Below, piece after piece: positions 51,693-60,400 of a stretch of DNA of 64,000 bases; positions within the stretch are counted from its first letter, which is position 1; each line of letters starts with the position of its first letter. This DNA is from Sphingobium sp. WTD-1 (lineage in GTDB: Bacteria; Pseudomonadota; Alphaproteobacteria; Sphingomonadales; Sphingomonadaceae). The DNA lies in assembly GCF_030128825.1 (NCBI RefSeq), contig NZ_CP119128.1, positions 1-64,000 of the forward strand, written 5' to 3'. The notes beneath the pieces were generated by a model. It was not told the DNA's origin, did not search any database, and saw only the letters and a program-made list of their open reading frames with translations. A program made the translations under genes and the position numbers.

Positions 51693-52202
51693 ATGGAGGG
51701 GGCGGCCGTGGCCGATGACAGGCGGTTTTCGGCGCTCCTCGTCCGGGGGCTGTGCCTGCTGGCGCTATGGGTGATCCTGATGGGGTCTGCGCTCAAGGAT
51801 TTGCCGGTCGGCATCGCCGCAAGCGCCGCCGGAGCTTGGGCCAGTACCGTGCTGTGGCCGGTCGGCGCTGGGCTTTCTCTTCGCGGCCTGATCCGTTTCC
51901 TGATCCGTTTCCTGCCGCAATCCGTTGTCGCGGGCGTCGATGTGGCGCGGCGCGCCTTTGCGCGTGATCCCGATCTGCGGCCGGGTTTCGCGACCTGCCG
52001 CTCGATCGTTCCCGATGGCATGGCACGTGATTCTGCGTGCGCCGTGATGAGCCTGCAGCCCGGCAAGCTACCCGTTTCCGTTGCGGCCGACGGGATGCTG
52101 CTGATCCATTGCCTCGACCTGCGCGAGCCCATCGCGGAGCAGGTCGCTGCCGACGAGGCGCCCTTTTGCCGGATATTCCGGGCGGAGCGCCGCGATGGCT
52201 GA
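51693..52202 (+). CDS. mnhE: Mrp/Mnh antiporter subunit E
   Basis: 169 residues with two N-terminal membrane helices and a cytoplasmic ferredoxin-like domain (ACAVMSLQPGKLPVSVAADGMLLIHCLDL), the MnhE layout. Start unclear: ATG 51693, or GTG 51708 which has GGAGG at good spacing. It overlaps mnhF by eight bases. Mrp antiporters need subunits A, B, C and D for ion transport; none is present here. Confidence 0.75.
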   Translation: MEGAAVADDRRFSALLVRGLCLLALWVILMGSALKDLPVGIAASAAGAWASTVLWPVGAGLSLRGLIRFLIRFLPQSVVAGVDVARRAFARDPDLRPGFATCRSIVPDGMARDSACAVMSLQPGKLPVSVAADGMLLIHCLDLREPIAEQVAADEAPFCRIFRAERRDG

Positions 52203-52482
52203 CATTCTGGCCGCCGCGGCGTTCCTCGTCCTCGCGATGACCGTCCTCGCGTTGTTGCGTGTGCTCCGTTCCCGCGTCCTGGCCGAGCGCGTGATGGCGT
52301 TGCAACTGCTCGGGACCGGCGGCACGGCGGTGCTTCTGCTGCTGGGAGCCGCTTCCGGCTCTGCCGCCGTGATCGATGTCGCGTTGCTGCTCGCCCTGTT
52401 CGCGGCGTTTGCCTGCGTGGCCTTCGCGCTCGGCATGGCCGAGCCGGCCGCCGAACTTGATCCGGCGAAGGAGCAGCCATGA
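52195..52482 (+). CDS. mnhF: Mrp/Mnh antiporter subunit F
   Basis: 95 residues, three membrane helices (ILAAAAFLVLAMTVLALLRVLRS, ALQLLGTGGTAVLLLLGA, IDVALLLALFAAFACVAFALG), matching MnhF in length and pattern. Overlaps mnhE and mnhG. Confidence 0.75.
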   Translation: MADILAAAAFLVLAMTVLALLRVLRSRVLAERVMALQLLGTGGTAVLLLLGAASGSAAVIDVALLLALFAAFACVAFALGMAEPAAELDPAKEQP

Positions 52483-52715
52483 GCGGCCTCGGCGATATCG
52501 CCACCATCGTTCTGGTGAGCGCGGGCGCGCTGCTCTTCCTCGCCGGCGCGCTCGGCCTGCTGCGCTTTCCCGATACGCTGAGCCGGCTGCATGCGATCAG
52601 CAAGGCGGACAATCTCGGGCTCGGGCTGATCGTACTCGGCCTCCTGCCGCAGATGGCGAGCATCGCGGACGGCCTGAAGCTGCTCTGCATCTGGCTGCTG
52701 GCGCAGCTTTCATGA
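52479..52715 (+). CDS. mnhG: Mrp/Mnh antiporter subunit G, C-terminally truncated
   Basis: 78 residues. The N-terminal family region is clear (IVLVSAGALLFLAGALGLLRFPDTLSRLHAISKADNLGLGLIVLG). MnhG proteins usually run 90-120 residues and end with an AAHLIARAA-type segment; here the frame stops after CIWLLAQLS, exactly where a different protein's C-terminus begins. I read it as broken at a deletion junction near 52711. Confidence 0.65.
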   Translation: MSGLGDIATIVLVSAGALLFLAGALGLLRFPDTLSRLHAISKADNLGLGLIVLGLLPQMASIADGLKLLCIWLLAQLS

Positions 52716-52831
52716 TGGTGATAGGTCCGGGCGGATACAGCTTCAACAGCTACTGGAAGCTCGGGCTGCCGCTGATGCTCTGGTTCTTCGTCATATCCGT
52801 TTTCTACGTTCCGATGGTCTGGAGCTTCTGA
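52712..52831 (+). pseudogene. SLC13-type permease, C-terminal remnant
   Basis: 39 residues: GPGGYSFNSYWKLGLPLMLWFFVISVFYVP, the pattern of the last loop and membrane helix of SLC13/DASS anion permeases. The remaining several hundred residues are missing, replaced upstream by mnhG. It shares the ATGA overlap with mnhG by accident of the join. Confidence 0.6.
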
Positions 52832-52962
52832 ATGTCGCCTCGTGCTTGCCGGGCACTCGCCCGAACCCGCTTCACCGGCCGAAGCTATCGGACGCAGCCC
52901 CGGCGCTGCGTGATCGATGGATATAATAGCTCGATCGGCGGGCATGACGGACAGCAGGTGCG

Positions 52963-54687
52963 ATGATGAGCTTCGGCACGAGAGCTCTCCTGCTTCCGCT
53001 GCGCTGGAGCCGTGGCCTGTCCGGCATCGGCCTGGCGCTCGGCACCTTCCTGTTCGCAGCCTCGCTCACCCCCACGCTCGTGCCGCGCACGGCCGTGATC
53101 CAGGGCGTTCTGGGTGGTGTCTGTTTCGCGGCAGGCTATGGCTTCGGCACGGCCTGGCGCTGGCTCTGGACCTATCTGGAGATGCCGGCGCCCAATGAGC
53201 GGCTGCGCCGCATCGTCAACATCGTCGTCGCCGGCATATGCCTGCTGGTCGCCGGCATCTTCCTCGCGAATGCGGCGGAATGGCAGAATTCCATCCGCCG
53301 CGTGATGTCGATGGAGCCGATCGAGAGCGCCCATCCGTTCAAGGTCAGCCTGATCGCGCTCGTCACCTTCGCAGTGCTGCTGACCCTGGCGCGTCTGTTC
53401 AGGCTGATGGCCCTCTTCCTGGCGCGCCGGCCGCTGGGCTTCATGCCGCGGCGGGTCGCGCTCGTGGCCGGCCTCGCGATCACGACGGTTCTGGTCTGGT
53501 CGCTCGCCAACGGCTTCCTGGTGCGCGTCGGCTTCCGCGTGCTGGATTCCTCCTTCCGCGAACGCGACGCCCTGATCGAGCCGGCCAGTCCGCAGCCGAC
53601 GGACCCGCTTCAATCCGGCAGTCAGGCCTCGCTGGTGAAATGGCGGGAGCTGGGGCGGGCGGGCCGCGAGTTTGTGGCCTCGCGCCCGAGCGCGGCCGAT
53701 ATCACCGCCCTGTCGGGCCGGCCGGCGATGCAGCCGATCCGCACCTATGTCGGGTTGCGCGCGGCCGGGACGGCGGAGGCGCGCGCGCGGCTGGCGCTGG
53801 AGGAATTGAAGCGCTCGGGCGCCTTCGACCGGAAGATTCTGGTGGTGATCACGCCGACCGGCACCGGCTGGGTCGATCCCTCGGCGATCAGCCCGATCGA
53901 GCATCTCGGCGACGGCGATGTCGCCAGTGTCGCGCTGCAATATTCCTATCTGTCGAGCCCACTCTCGCTGCTGGCTCAGCCGGAATACGGTTCCGAGGCG
54001 GCGCGAGCGCTGTTCAGCGAGGTCTATGGCCACTGGACGCGCCTGCCCAAGGAACGCCGGCCGCGGCTCTACCTGCACGGCTTGAGCCTGGGTTCGATGA
54101 ATTCGGAGCGATCGATCGAGTTGCTCGAATTGATCGGCGATCCGATCGATGGCGCCGTCTGGAGCGGCCCGCCCTTCGGTAACCGTTTCTGGCGCGACAT
54201 CACAGACCGGCGCAATGAGGGTTCGCCGGCCTGGCTGCCGGAATACCGGGAGGGCCGCGCCGTCCGTTTCATGAACCAGAATGGACCGACCGTTCCGCCT
54301 GCGACGCCCTGGGGCGTGATGCGGATCGTCTATCTCCAATATGCCAGCGACGCGGTGACCTTCTTCGATCGCCGTAGCTTCTTCCGAAAGCCTGCCTGGC
54401 TCGAGCCGACGCGCGGCCCCGACGTCTCGCCCCAGTTCCGCTGGTATCCCGTCGTGACCGGCCTGCAGCTTCTCGTCGACATGGCCTTCGCGACGAGGAC
54501 GCCGATGGGCTACGGGCATGTCTACGCTCCGCAGCACTATGTCGAAGCCTGGGTCGCGGTGGCCGGGGCGGGGAGCTGGTCGCCGGAGGCCCAGGCCGCG
54601 TTGAAGCGTCATCTCTGGGATCACGCCCAGCGCGGCAGCGATGATCGCGATGGCGAAGAGGGCGCTTACGACAATCGCGGGGGCTGA
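52963..54687 (+). CDS. Membrane-anchored alpha/beta hydrolase (Abhydrolase_9 type)
   Basis: 574 residues. The N-terminal half has about five membrane helices (Abhydrolase_9_N: LALGTFLFAASLTPTLVPRTAVIQGVLGG). The C-terminal half is the hydrolase: ILVVITPTGTGWVDP, nucleophile elbow YLHGLSLGSMNSERS with Ser near residue 376, and VWSGPPFGNRFW. Substrate unknown; a lipase or esterase role is likely. ATG 52963. Ends 13 bases from the convergent remnant at 54701. Confidence 0.8.
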   Translation: MMSFGTRALLLPLRWSRGLSGIGLALGTFLFAASLTPTLVPRTAVIQGVLGGVCFAAGYGFGTAWRWLWTYLEMPAPNERLRRIVNIVVAGICLLVAGIFLANAAEWQNSIRRVMSMEPIESAHPFKVSLIALVTFAVLLTLARLFRLMALFLARRPLGFMPRRVALVAGLAITTVLVWSLANGFLVRVGFRVLDSSFRERDALIEPASPQPTDPLQSGSQASLVKWRELGRAGREFVASRPSAADITALSGRPAMQPIRTYVGLRAAGTAEARARLALEELKRSGAFDRKILVVITPTGTGWVDPSAISPIEHLGDGDVASVALQYSYLSSPLSLLAQPEYGSEAARALFSEVYGHWTRLPKERRPRLYLHGLSLGSMNSERSIELLELIGDPIDGAVWSGPPFGNRFWRDITDRRNEGSPAWLPEYREGRAVRFMNQNGPTVPPATPWGVMRIVYLQYASDAVTFFDRRSFFRKPAWLEPTRGPDVSPQFRWYPVVTGLQLLVDMAFATRTPMGYGHVYAPQHYVEAWVAVAGAGSWSPEAQAALKRHLWDHAQRGSDDRDGEEGAYDNRGG

Positions 54688-54700
54688 GGATGAGGCGTCT

Positions 54701-55018
54701 TCAGGAGCGAGCGACCCGCTCCTGAAGATAGGTCGCCACATCCCGGGTAAGCTCGGATAGCGTCAGGCCGTGGTTGAAGCGCCCGGTCCGGATGAAGGTC
54801 ACGACCTGCGCGACGACGAGCGGGTTGTTCATCATGAAGGTGTGCGTCACGGGCAGGGTGATATGGTCGGCCATGCCCTCCAGCTTCGTGCTCTCGACCG
54901 AGACCTTGCCGTCATTCGGCCCGGTGAAGAACGGCGACAGGATCGGGTTGAGCGAGAGGCTTCCCGCGATGATGCCGAGTTCGTAATCGGCGTCCGGCAG
55001 GGAATTGGGCACTGGGCT
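54701..55018 (-). pseudogene. Alpha/beta hydrolase, C-terminal remnant
   Basis: About 105 residues: [59 protein letters not shown] read in pieces, the closing part of a lipase-like hydrolase with the catalytic His in LPVTHTFM. The N-terminal half with its Ser elbow is absent; upstream of 55018 the frame enters unrelated sequence. Marks the right edge of the captured segment. Confidence 0.65.
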
Positions 55019-55257
55019 TCCTCGACAACGGAGATGACACCAACGTCGTGATCGAAGATCGCGCAGATTGATGCGAGCGACCAGGGGCACACGCGGGCTT
55101 CGAACGAGCACAACACCAAGGGGTCATCGTCCTCGTCTTCGAGAAGCTGGCCACGCTCCCGGGCGAAGGCGCGGAACGCGGCGAGCTGGCGGGCGGTGAT
55201 GACGGCGGGCGCGGCATCGGCTTTCCGATCGACGCTGAGGAAGAAGGTGATCGACAT
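55019..55257 (-). pseudogene. Unknown plasmid gene, 3'-truncated at segment junction
   Basis: Starts SITFFLSVDRKADAAPAVIT, continues through [20 protein letters not shown] and breaks after VVEEAQ near 55019, where the frame passes into hydrolase sequence in another register. GGGAGACAGACC before ATG 55257 is a good ribosome site. Codon use looks like the plasmid backbone, not like the captured block. No family recognised. Confidence 0.5.
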
Positions 55258-55445
55258 GGTCTGTCTCCCATTGGAACCATCATCCCCGGTTCCCCTCCCC
55301 TTCCGATCCGTCAGGATCGGCATGGCCGATCACGGGGTCATGGGTCGGTCCGCAGGACCGGGTGCCCGAGCGATGCGTAGCTGGTGCTCGCAATGCGCAG
55401 GCATTGCGGCACCGCGAGCGAGCCGGGCATTGGTCGGACTGCGCC

Positions 55446-55501
55446 GGTCGATGCGTAGCGAGCGCGACACGCGCAGGCGGGGCCGCGATGCGAGCGAGAC
55501 G
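55446..55501 (+). repeat. 56-bp direct repeat, copy 1
   Basis: Starts GGTCGATGCGTAGCGAGCG and matches 55722-55777 at 53 of 56 positions, 276 bases apart. Contains GCGACACGCGCAGGCG. Non-coding on both strands as far as I can tell. Confidence 0.8.
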
Positions 55502-55721
55502 GGCGCGGTCGATAAGCGGGTGCGATCGGCACGAGCGAGGCGTAGCGAACCGGCGATCCGAAGGGATCGTCGTGAAGCGAGCGACCCGTGCCGGTCAGCC
55601 CATACTCGATCGCATCGGCACGGCGCGATGCGCAGCGGCAGCGCAGGCGATGCGACGGCATCGCCGCGCCCGCCAGCGAGCCGTGCCGATGCCGCAGTCG
55701 AGACGCCGGCTGAGCCGCGAC

Positions 55722-55777
55722 GGTCGATGCGTAGCGAGCGTGACACGCGCAGGCGTGGCCGCGATGCGAGCGAGGCG
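55722..55777 (+). repeat. 56-bp direct repeat, copy 2
   Basis: Second copy of 55446-55501 with three substitutions. The 276-base offset spans two hairpin units, suggesting duplication of a larger unit. Confidence 0.8.
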
Positions 55778-55879
55778 ATGCGACGGAGTGACAGATCGAT
55801 CCCGGCACCGGCGAGGCGTAGCAGGCAGTGGCAATGCGACGGCATTGCCCTGGCGCGAGCGAGCCGTACCGATCCTCCG

Positions 55880-56047
55880 TCAGGGATCGACCGCGTCAAT
55901 TTCGATCAGGCGTGCGGTGTCGGTCCACGAGATGATCTCATAGTCGTCCGACATGTGGGTGTAGTGGCCACTGCGAACCTCGCCGATCGTCGCGCATGTT
56001 CCGTCCGCCCAGAGTGCGTAGTCGTCGTTCGAGATGGGGTCGGTCAT
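55880..56047 (-). CDS. Small acidic hypothetical protein
   Basis: 55 residues: TDPISNDDYALWADGTCATIGEV, then MSDDYEIISWTDTARLIEIDAVDP. Acidic, soluble, with a DDYEIISW stretch seen in small plasmid orphans. AAAGGAG precedes ATG 56047 at ideal spacing. Not a family I can name. Confidence 0.55.
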   Translation of the reverse strand: MTDPISNDDYALWADGTCATIGEVRSGHYTHMSDDYEIISWTDTARLIEIDAVDP

Positions 56048-56107
56048 GTCACTCTCCTTTTGCTGACGCGAACCGTCCGGCATGCGGTGTTCAGGGCGGT
56101 TGATGCC

Positions 56108-56158
56108 GTTGACCGGGAAGCCGTGGCGAGCGCAGCGAAGGCAGGGATCCCGGTCAAC
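56108..56158. repeat. Inverted repeat with GCGAGCGCAGCGAAGG loop
   Basis: GTTGACCGGGA (56108-56118) and TCCCGGTCAAC (56148-56158), perfect 11-base arms; the 29-base loop contains GGCGAGCGCAGCGAAGGC, related in style to the 55.3-55.8 kb units. A second imperfect pair, ATTTTGTGCTG and CAGCGCAAAAT, follows near 56172-56232. The 56048-56335 gap has no gene. Confidence 0.5.
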
Positions 56159-56335
56159 GCTCGAGAGCGGGGGAGCCGATTTTGTGCTGGCGGTCCGCTG
56201 AGCGGAGCGATTGCGGACGGGCAGCGCAAAATTTGGGGGACCGCGAAGTCTCGACGGCCCGTCATACCCGCATGCCATTCTGTAGTGAGGCGAGCAAAGG
56301 ATAGCCCTTTCGGGGTCGCACCGGGGTTTTCCAAG

Positions 56336-56645
56336 TGGAGATCGATGGCTTCCACATCGAGGAACCGAGGTTGCGCGCGTTGGTCACATATTTATCGAGT
56401 TTGACCGCCGGATCGCGCTTGCTCGCAACCTTGGTCGGGAAGCCCCATTCCATCGCAACCGGCTCGAGCGGCCGATTGCCTGATGGCGATCGCCGGATGA
56501 CGAGCCCGTGCCGCGCCGTCTTCTTGCCGGTCGGGAAAATTTCGAGCGGAATCGAGATGATCGGCCCTTCCTCCTCGAACGCCTCATATCCGCATGCCTG
56601 CATCACGGCCGTCTGCCGGGCGCTCAGTCGATAGCGGTTGCAGAT
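56336..56645 (-). pseudogene. SRAP (HMCES-like) protein, 5' half, with ATC in place of the start codon
   Basis: Encodes CNRYRLSARQTAVMQACGYE, FPTGKKTARHGLVIRR, MEWGFPTK and VTNARNLGSSMW: the N-terminal half of SRAP including the Cys that becomes residue 2 and attacks abasic sites. The codon before this Cys is ATC (56643-56645), not ATG, although AGGAGAGG sits at the right distance upstream. The frame continues past the break to a stop at 56262. Its 3' half is at 46533-46893. Confidence 0.8.
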
Positions 56646-56671
56646 CGTCCCTCTCCTTCAGCCCACAAACA

Positions 56672-57034
56672 TCACCAAAACTCGCGACCGCCCCGATATT
56701 CCCGCCACGCATTATCCCATTTTGTGCCGACCTCGCCGGCAACGGGCCTCGCCCCCACATCGTAACCCGCCATCACGTCATCGATATGCGGCGCTGGCGT
56801 GGGGCGATTGAACGGCGCGATTTTTCGCGCCTTGAGATACCAGACATAGGCGCGCTCGTGGTCCGATACCGGCTCGACCTTGCCCCACGCTACGTCCTGA
56901 AACTGACGTTGGGCCGCGCTCCTGGGCCGGCGCTCCCGCCGCCGCCGCGCATCGTAGAACTTCAGATGCCGGGCAAGCAGCCGCTCGTACATCGCAATCG
57001 TGCGGGCATCCTCGGGACCAGCTTCAGCCTGCAT
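56672..57034 (-). CDS. Hypothetical plasmid protein upstream of SRAP
   Basis: 120 residues, basic: EDARTIAMYERLLARHLKFYDARRRRERRPRSAAQRQ then FNRPTPAPHIDDVMAGYDVGARPVAGEVG and a WDNAWREYRGGREFW end. Soluble, no family named. ATG 57034 has AGGAGAGG upstream, the same leader string as the SRAP 5' half, and the two were probably one operon. Confidence 0.55.
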   Translation of the reverse strand: MQAEAGPEDARTIAMYERLLARHLKFYDARRRRERRPRSAAQRQFQDVAWGKVEPVSDHERAYVWYLKARKIAPFNRPTPAPHIDDVMAGYDVGARPVAGEVGTKWDNAWREYRGGREFW

Positions 57035-57154
57035 ACGCCCTCTCCTGCCACGGAGAACAAATGCGGAAAGTCGCTCGCCAATCCCACTGCGAAGTGATAC
57101 GCTTTGCAAGCGTTATTCGACCATCGAGGTCGGACCGGCGGGAAAGGAGCGGCC

Positions 57155-57406
57155 ATGTTAAACCATGATACGGGCCAGATGGACTGGGACCGAGATCAGA
57201 TCGGCCCGCCCGCCAACGGATATATTAATCCGCAAAATCTATATGACCCCATGACGCATGTCGGTCGGGAATTGCTCGGGGTTCCAAGTCAAGACCGAGA
57301 ATTTTCGGCATCCGAACCTTTAGGTGAGCGGGGCTCAAAAATTCTATTTCTGGCGATCCTAGCAATTATGTTCATCGGCTTTTTCATCATCCCCGGGCAT
57401 TCCTGA
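57155..57406 (+). CDS. Small membrane protein convergent with traG
   Basis: 83 residues: a polar N-terminal part (NHDTGQMDWDRDQIGPPANGYINPQNLYDP) and a C-terminal membrane helix (KILFLAILAIMFIGFFII). GAAAGGAG precedes ATG 57155. Its last 20 bases overlap the 3' end of traG on the other strand. Lower GC than neighbours. No family recognised; could concern entry exclusion given its place, but that is a guess. Confidence 0.5.
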   Translation: MLNHDTGQMDWDRDQIGPPANGYINPQNLYDPMTHVGRELLGVPSQDREFSASEPLGERGSKILFLAILAIMFIGFFIIPGHS

Positions 57407-60400
57407 GCTGGAAGCGCCGAGGATCGACCGGCGCTCCGTCCTTCCACAATTCATAGTGGAGATGGGGGCCGGTCGATTTCCCCGAACTTCCCACACGCCC
57501 CAGTATTTCGCCTTCCTGGATCGTGCTTCCGACCGGGAAGCGCGAACGATCCTGCATGTGAAAATATTTGCTCAGTGAGCCATCGCCATGCTCGAGCACG
57601 ATGTAATTTCCAGCGCCGTTCGCCTGGAAGTCGTTCTTGACCACGCGGCCTGAGGCCGGAGCCGGGATCGGGGTTCCGGCGCGCTGAGCGATATCGACCC
57701 CCCGGTGATGATGTCCGGGCTGTCCGGTTACCGGATCCACCCTGCCCCCCATGTTCGAGGTCAATCGCCCGGAGATCGGCAGCGTAGCCCGCTCGCCGCG
57801 CGGCAATTCATAGACGTGGCTGGTGCCTTGACCGATGCCAAGCCTATCGCGGGCCGTATCGCGAATACTCTCGACGCCGGGCAACGTCGTTGTGATCCAG
57901 GCATCGTTGCGTTCCTGGGCATGCTTGCCGATCTGCGCGGCCGTTCCCTTGGCTTCATCGACGCCATTGCCGATCTCGAAGGCGCCATGGGTGATCCGGA
58001 CCGAGGCATTGGGGATGGCATCGGCCACCTCCCCTGCAAGACCGGTATCGCGCGAGCTCTCCCTGATCGACACATCGGGGCCTTGCGATCGAACGCCAGC
58101 AGCGCGGCGTTCGCCCCACTGTTGAACCGCTCCCGATGTGGTGGAGGCAGGACCGCGCAGCGAGTTGTCGAGCTGCCCGGGAATATTCACTCCCAGTTCC
58201 TCACGGACCGCAGCCACGCGGCGTTCCATGAACTCGCCAAGAAGGATATCGCGGACCTGTTCCTGCTCTCGCGTGCGCGGCATGACCATGCCCGGCGTCC
58301 AACCGAATTGCGACAAGGTCGGATCGTCCAACAGACGCTCCTGCGCGTACACGACGAATTCCTGGCTCTCGTTGCGGTTGAGCGACCACCCTCGTTGAGA
58401 GGATTCGCGAACGTCGTTGCTAACGCGCTGGAAGGTCTCCTCGGCTCGTGTCGCCTCGAGCGATGCCGACCGCGACTCCCCGACACTGACCCCCAGCTTC
58501 TCGGAAAGAGAACGCACCTCGCTATCGCCACTCGTGCTGGTTTCGCGCATGAACTCGTCGCGCGCAGCGCGAGACTGGCTCGAGTTCGTTTCTTTGGTCA
58601 AATAGTCCTTTAATTCCGAGTATGCGCTATCCGCCGTCAAGATATTATTCGTTGTTTCAGACGCTATCGATTGTAGGCGCAATCCCAGTCCAGCTCGGCC
58701 TTGCACCCCCCATAGTTTACCCAAAACCTCAAGTCCGGCATTGGCATCGCCAGTAGTCTGGCTAGCCCGCGATACCTGCTGCGCATCAGATTCGCTCAAG
58801 CCGAACTTACTAGTCAGGCCGCTCGACAGGCTACGCGAAACATCCGTCATCTTTGCGACGCTGTTGTTGAACCCCGACCCCGTCTCGGTCGAACTGCTCC
58901 GGCGGTGTTCCGCGGCCGAAAGCAGGTCGGTCGCGGTGGTGGCGGTCGCATTCCAGGATTGCGACGCGGAGTTGCGCAGCGACTGGGTATGCGATTGCCC
59001 TTCCGACAGCGCGCGGCTCATCTGGCTGTCGAACCCGGAGGTCCGCGTCGGCGTGAAGGAGAGGTTCGAGATGCCCTGCCGGGTGTCGAACGCGTTGCTG
59101 CCGTCGGCAAACCCGTAGGTGACCCCGCCATCGGCATTGGTGAACGACCCGACCGCGAACCCGTCATTATATTTGGGCTGCGTGTCCCACTTGTTCGACT
59201 GCGTCATGCCCGAGGTCAGGTTCTGGAACGAGGTATTCCCGTAGGAATAATTGCCTGTCGTGCGCTCTGTCGCCGCCTGCTCGGCCGCGCTTTGCGCCGG
59301 CTGCAACATCGAGGTCGCATGTCCCGCGATCGCCATCGCGCCGCGCGCCATGCCCCCCGCGATGAACGGCACGCTCATCATGAGGAAACCGGCGAGCGTC
59401 GATATGCTCTCGTTGACGTTCGCCATCCCGTCGCTGACCAGCAGCGTCGGCCCTGTGGGCGACACGCCATGATAGAGCGCCGCTGCGCGGCTCATCACGA
59501 ACATGTGGAGGATGACGTAGAGCGGGCCCCAGGAGGCAAGATAGAAGAACCCCGTCCCATAGCCCTTGAGGGTCTGGATGCCCGTTCGCGGGAACAGGAA
59601 CAGCGGGAACAGCACCGGGAACATCGCGTAGAAGACGACGGTCAACACGATCCCGAGCAACGGCACCCATGTCATCGCCTGCGTCGCGATCGAGGTATAG
59701 GTGTTCTTCGCCTGCGCATCGGCGCGCTGGGCGGCATAGGCGTCCCATCCCGCGTCCGAGAAGCTTTCGCGCGCGGCGAGGAACGCATCGATCATCGATA
59801 CCTGCCGCAGGTAGGAATAGGCGTCGCTCGGCGTGCCGTGCATCTGCGCGGCAACAATGGGGAGGTCGTCGCGGATCTTCTGCGACGCCACCGCGTCGGA
59901 AAGCCCAGGATAGGCGCTTTTGGCAAAGGGGATCAGATCCTTGTCGAACGCTGCCTGCCACTGTCCGTCCAGTCGCGAATAGGCCTCGTTGCAGGGAATG
60001 ATCGTATTTTCCGTGGTGCCCGGTCCGGTCGAAGCGATCCAGCGCTGGCTGCGCGCCGGGCTGCCCGGCCCGATCGCCTCCCAGACATTGGTCGAGCGCG
60101 TGAGATCGTCCATCGACTTGAAGCCCAGCAGCACGTCATAGAAGGTGCATTGCTTCAGATGCTCGTCGAGGTTCGCCCGGAACACGCTGTCGGTGATCTG
60201 GAAGGTCCGCGCCTTGTCCATCAGCCGCGCACCGTAGATCATGCCGTTGGTCGAGAGCGAAAGCGCGTTCGGCATGACGAACACCGTCTCGGCCGTGCGC
60301 GTCATCCAGTCACCGACCTGGCTCGTGAACGATGCCATCACGCCAAGGCCCAGCGGGACATTGTCGACCACCGCCGGCGCCAGTGTTGGATTGATGCGGT

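Larger units (their letters stand above)
55346..55849. repeat. Array of GC-rich hairpin units
   Basis: Five short palindromes at 55346-55360, 55389-55408, 55554-55569, 55646-55665 and 55830-55849, each followed within about ten bases by GAGCGA or a close variant, often GCGAGCGAGCCG. Two of them share GCAATGC-N4-GCATTGC and a third is GGCGATGC-GACG-GCATCGCC. GCGTAGCGA strings lie between. No protein-coding frame is convincing across 55258-55879. Confidence 0.7.

Noticed and set aside
50483..52945. 820-residue minus-strand open frame across AI-2E and mnh genes
   Set aside because: Arg/Pro/Ala/Ser-rich shadow of real genes; spans several genuine overlapping genes on the other strand.
55346..55849. 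CRISPR array
   Set aside because: Hairpin stems vary, intervals are irregular (about 40-180 bases), there are no uniform spacers and no cas genes.
46894..56335. IS1380-flanked composite transposon
   Set aside because: I found only one IS1380-type copy, and the right border at 56335 does not resemble either of its ends.
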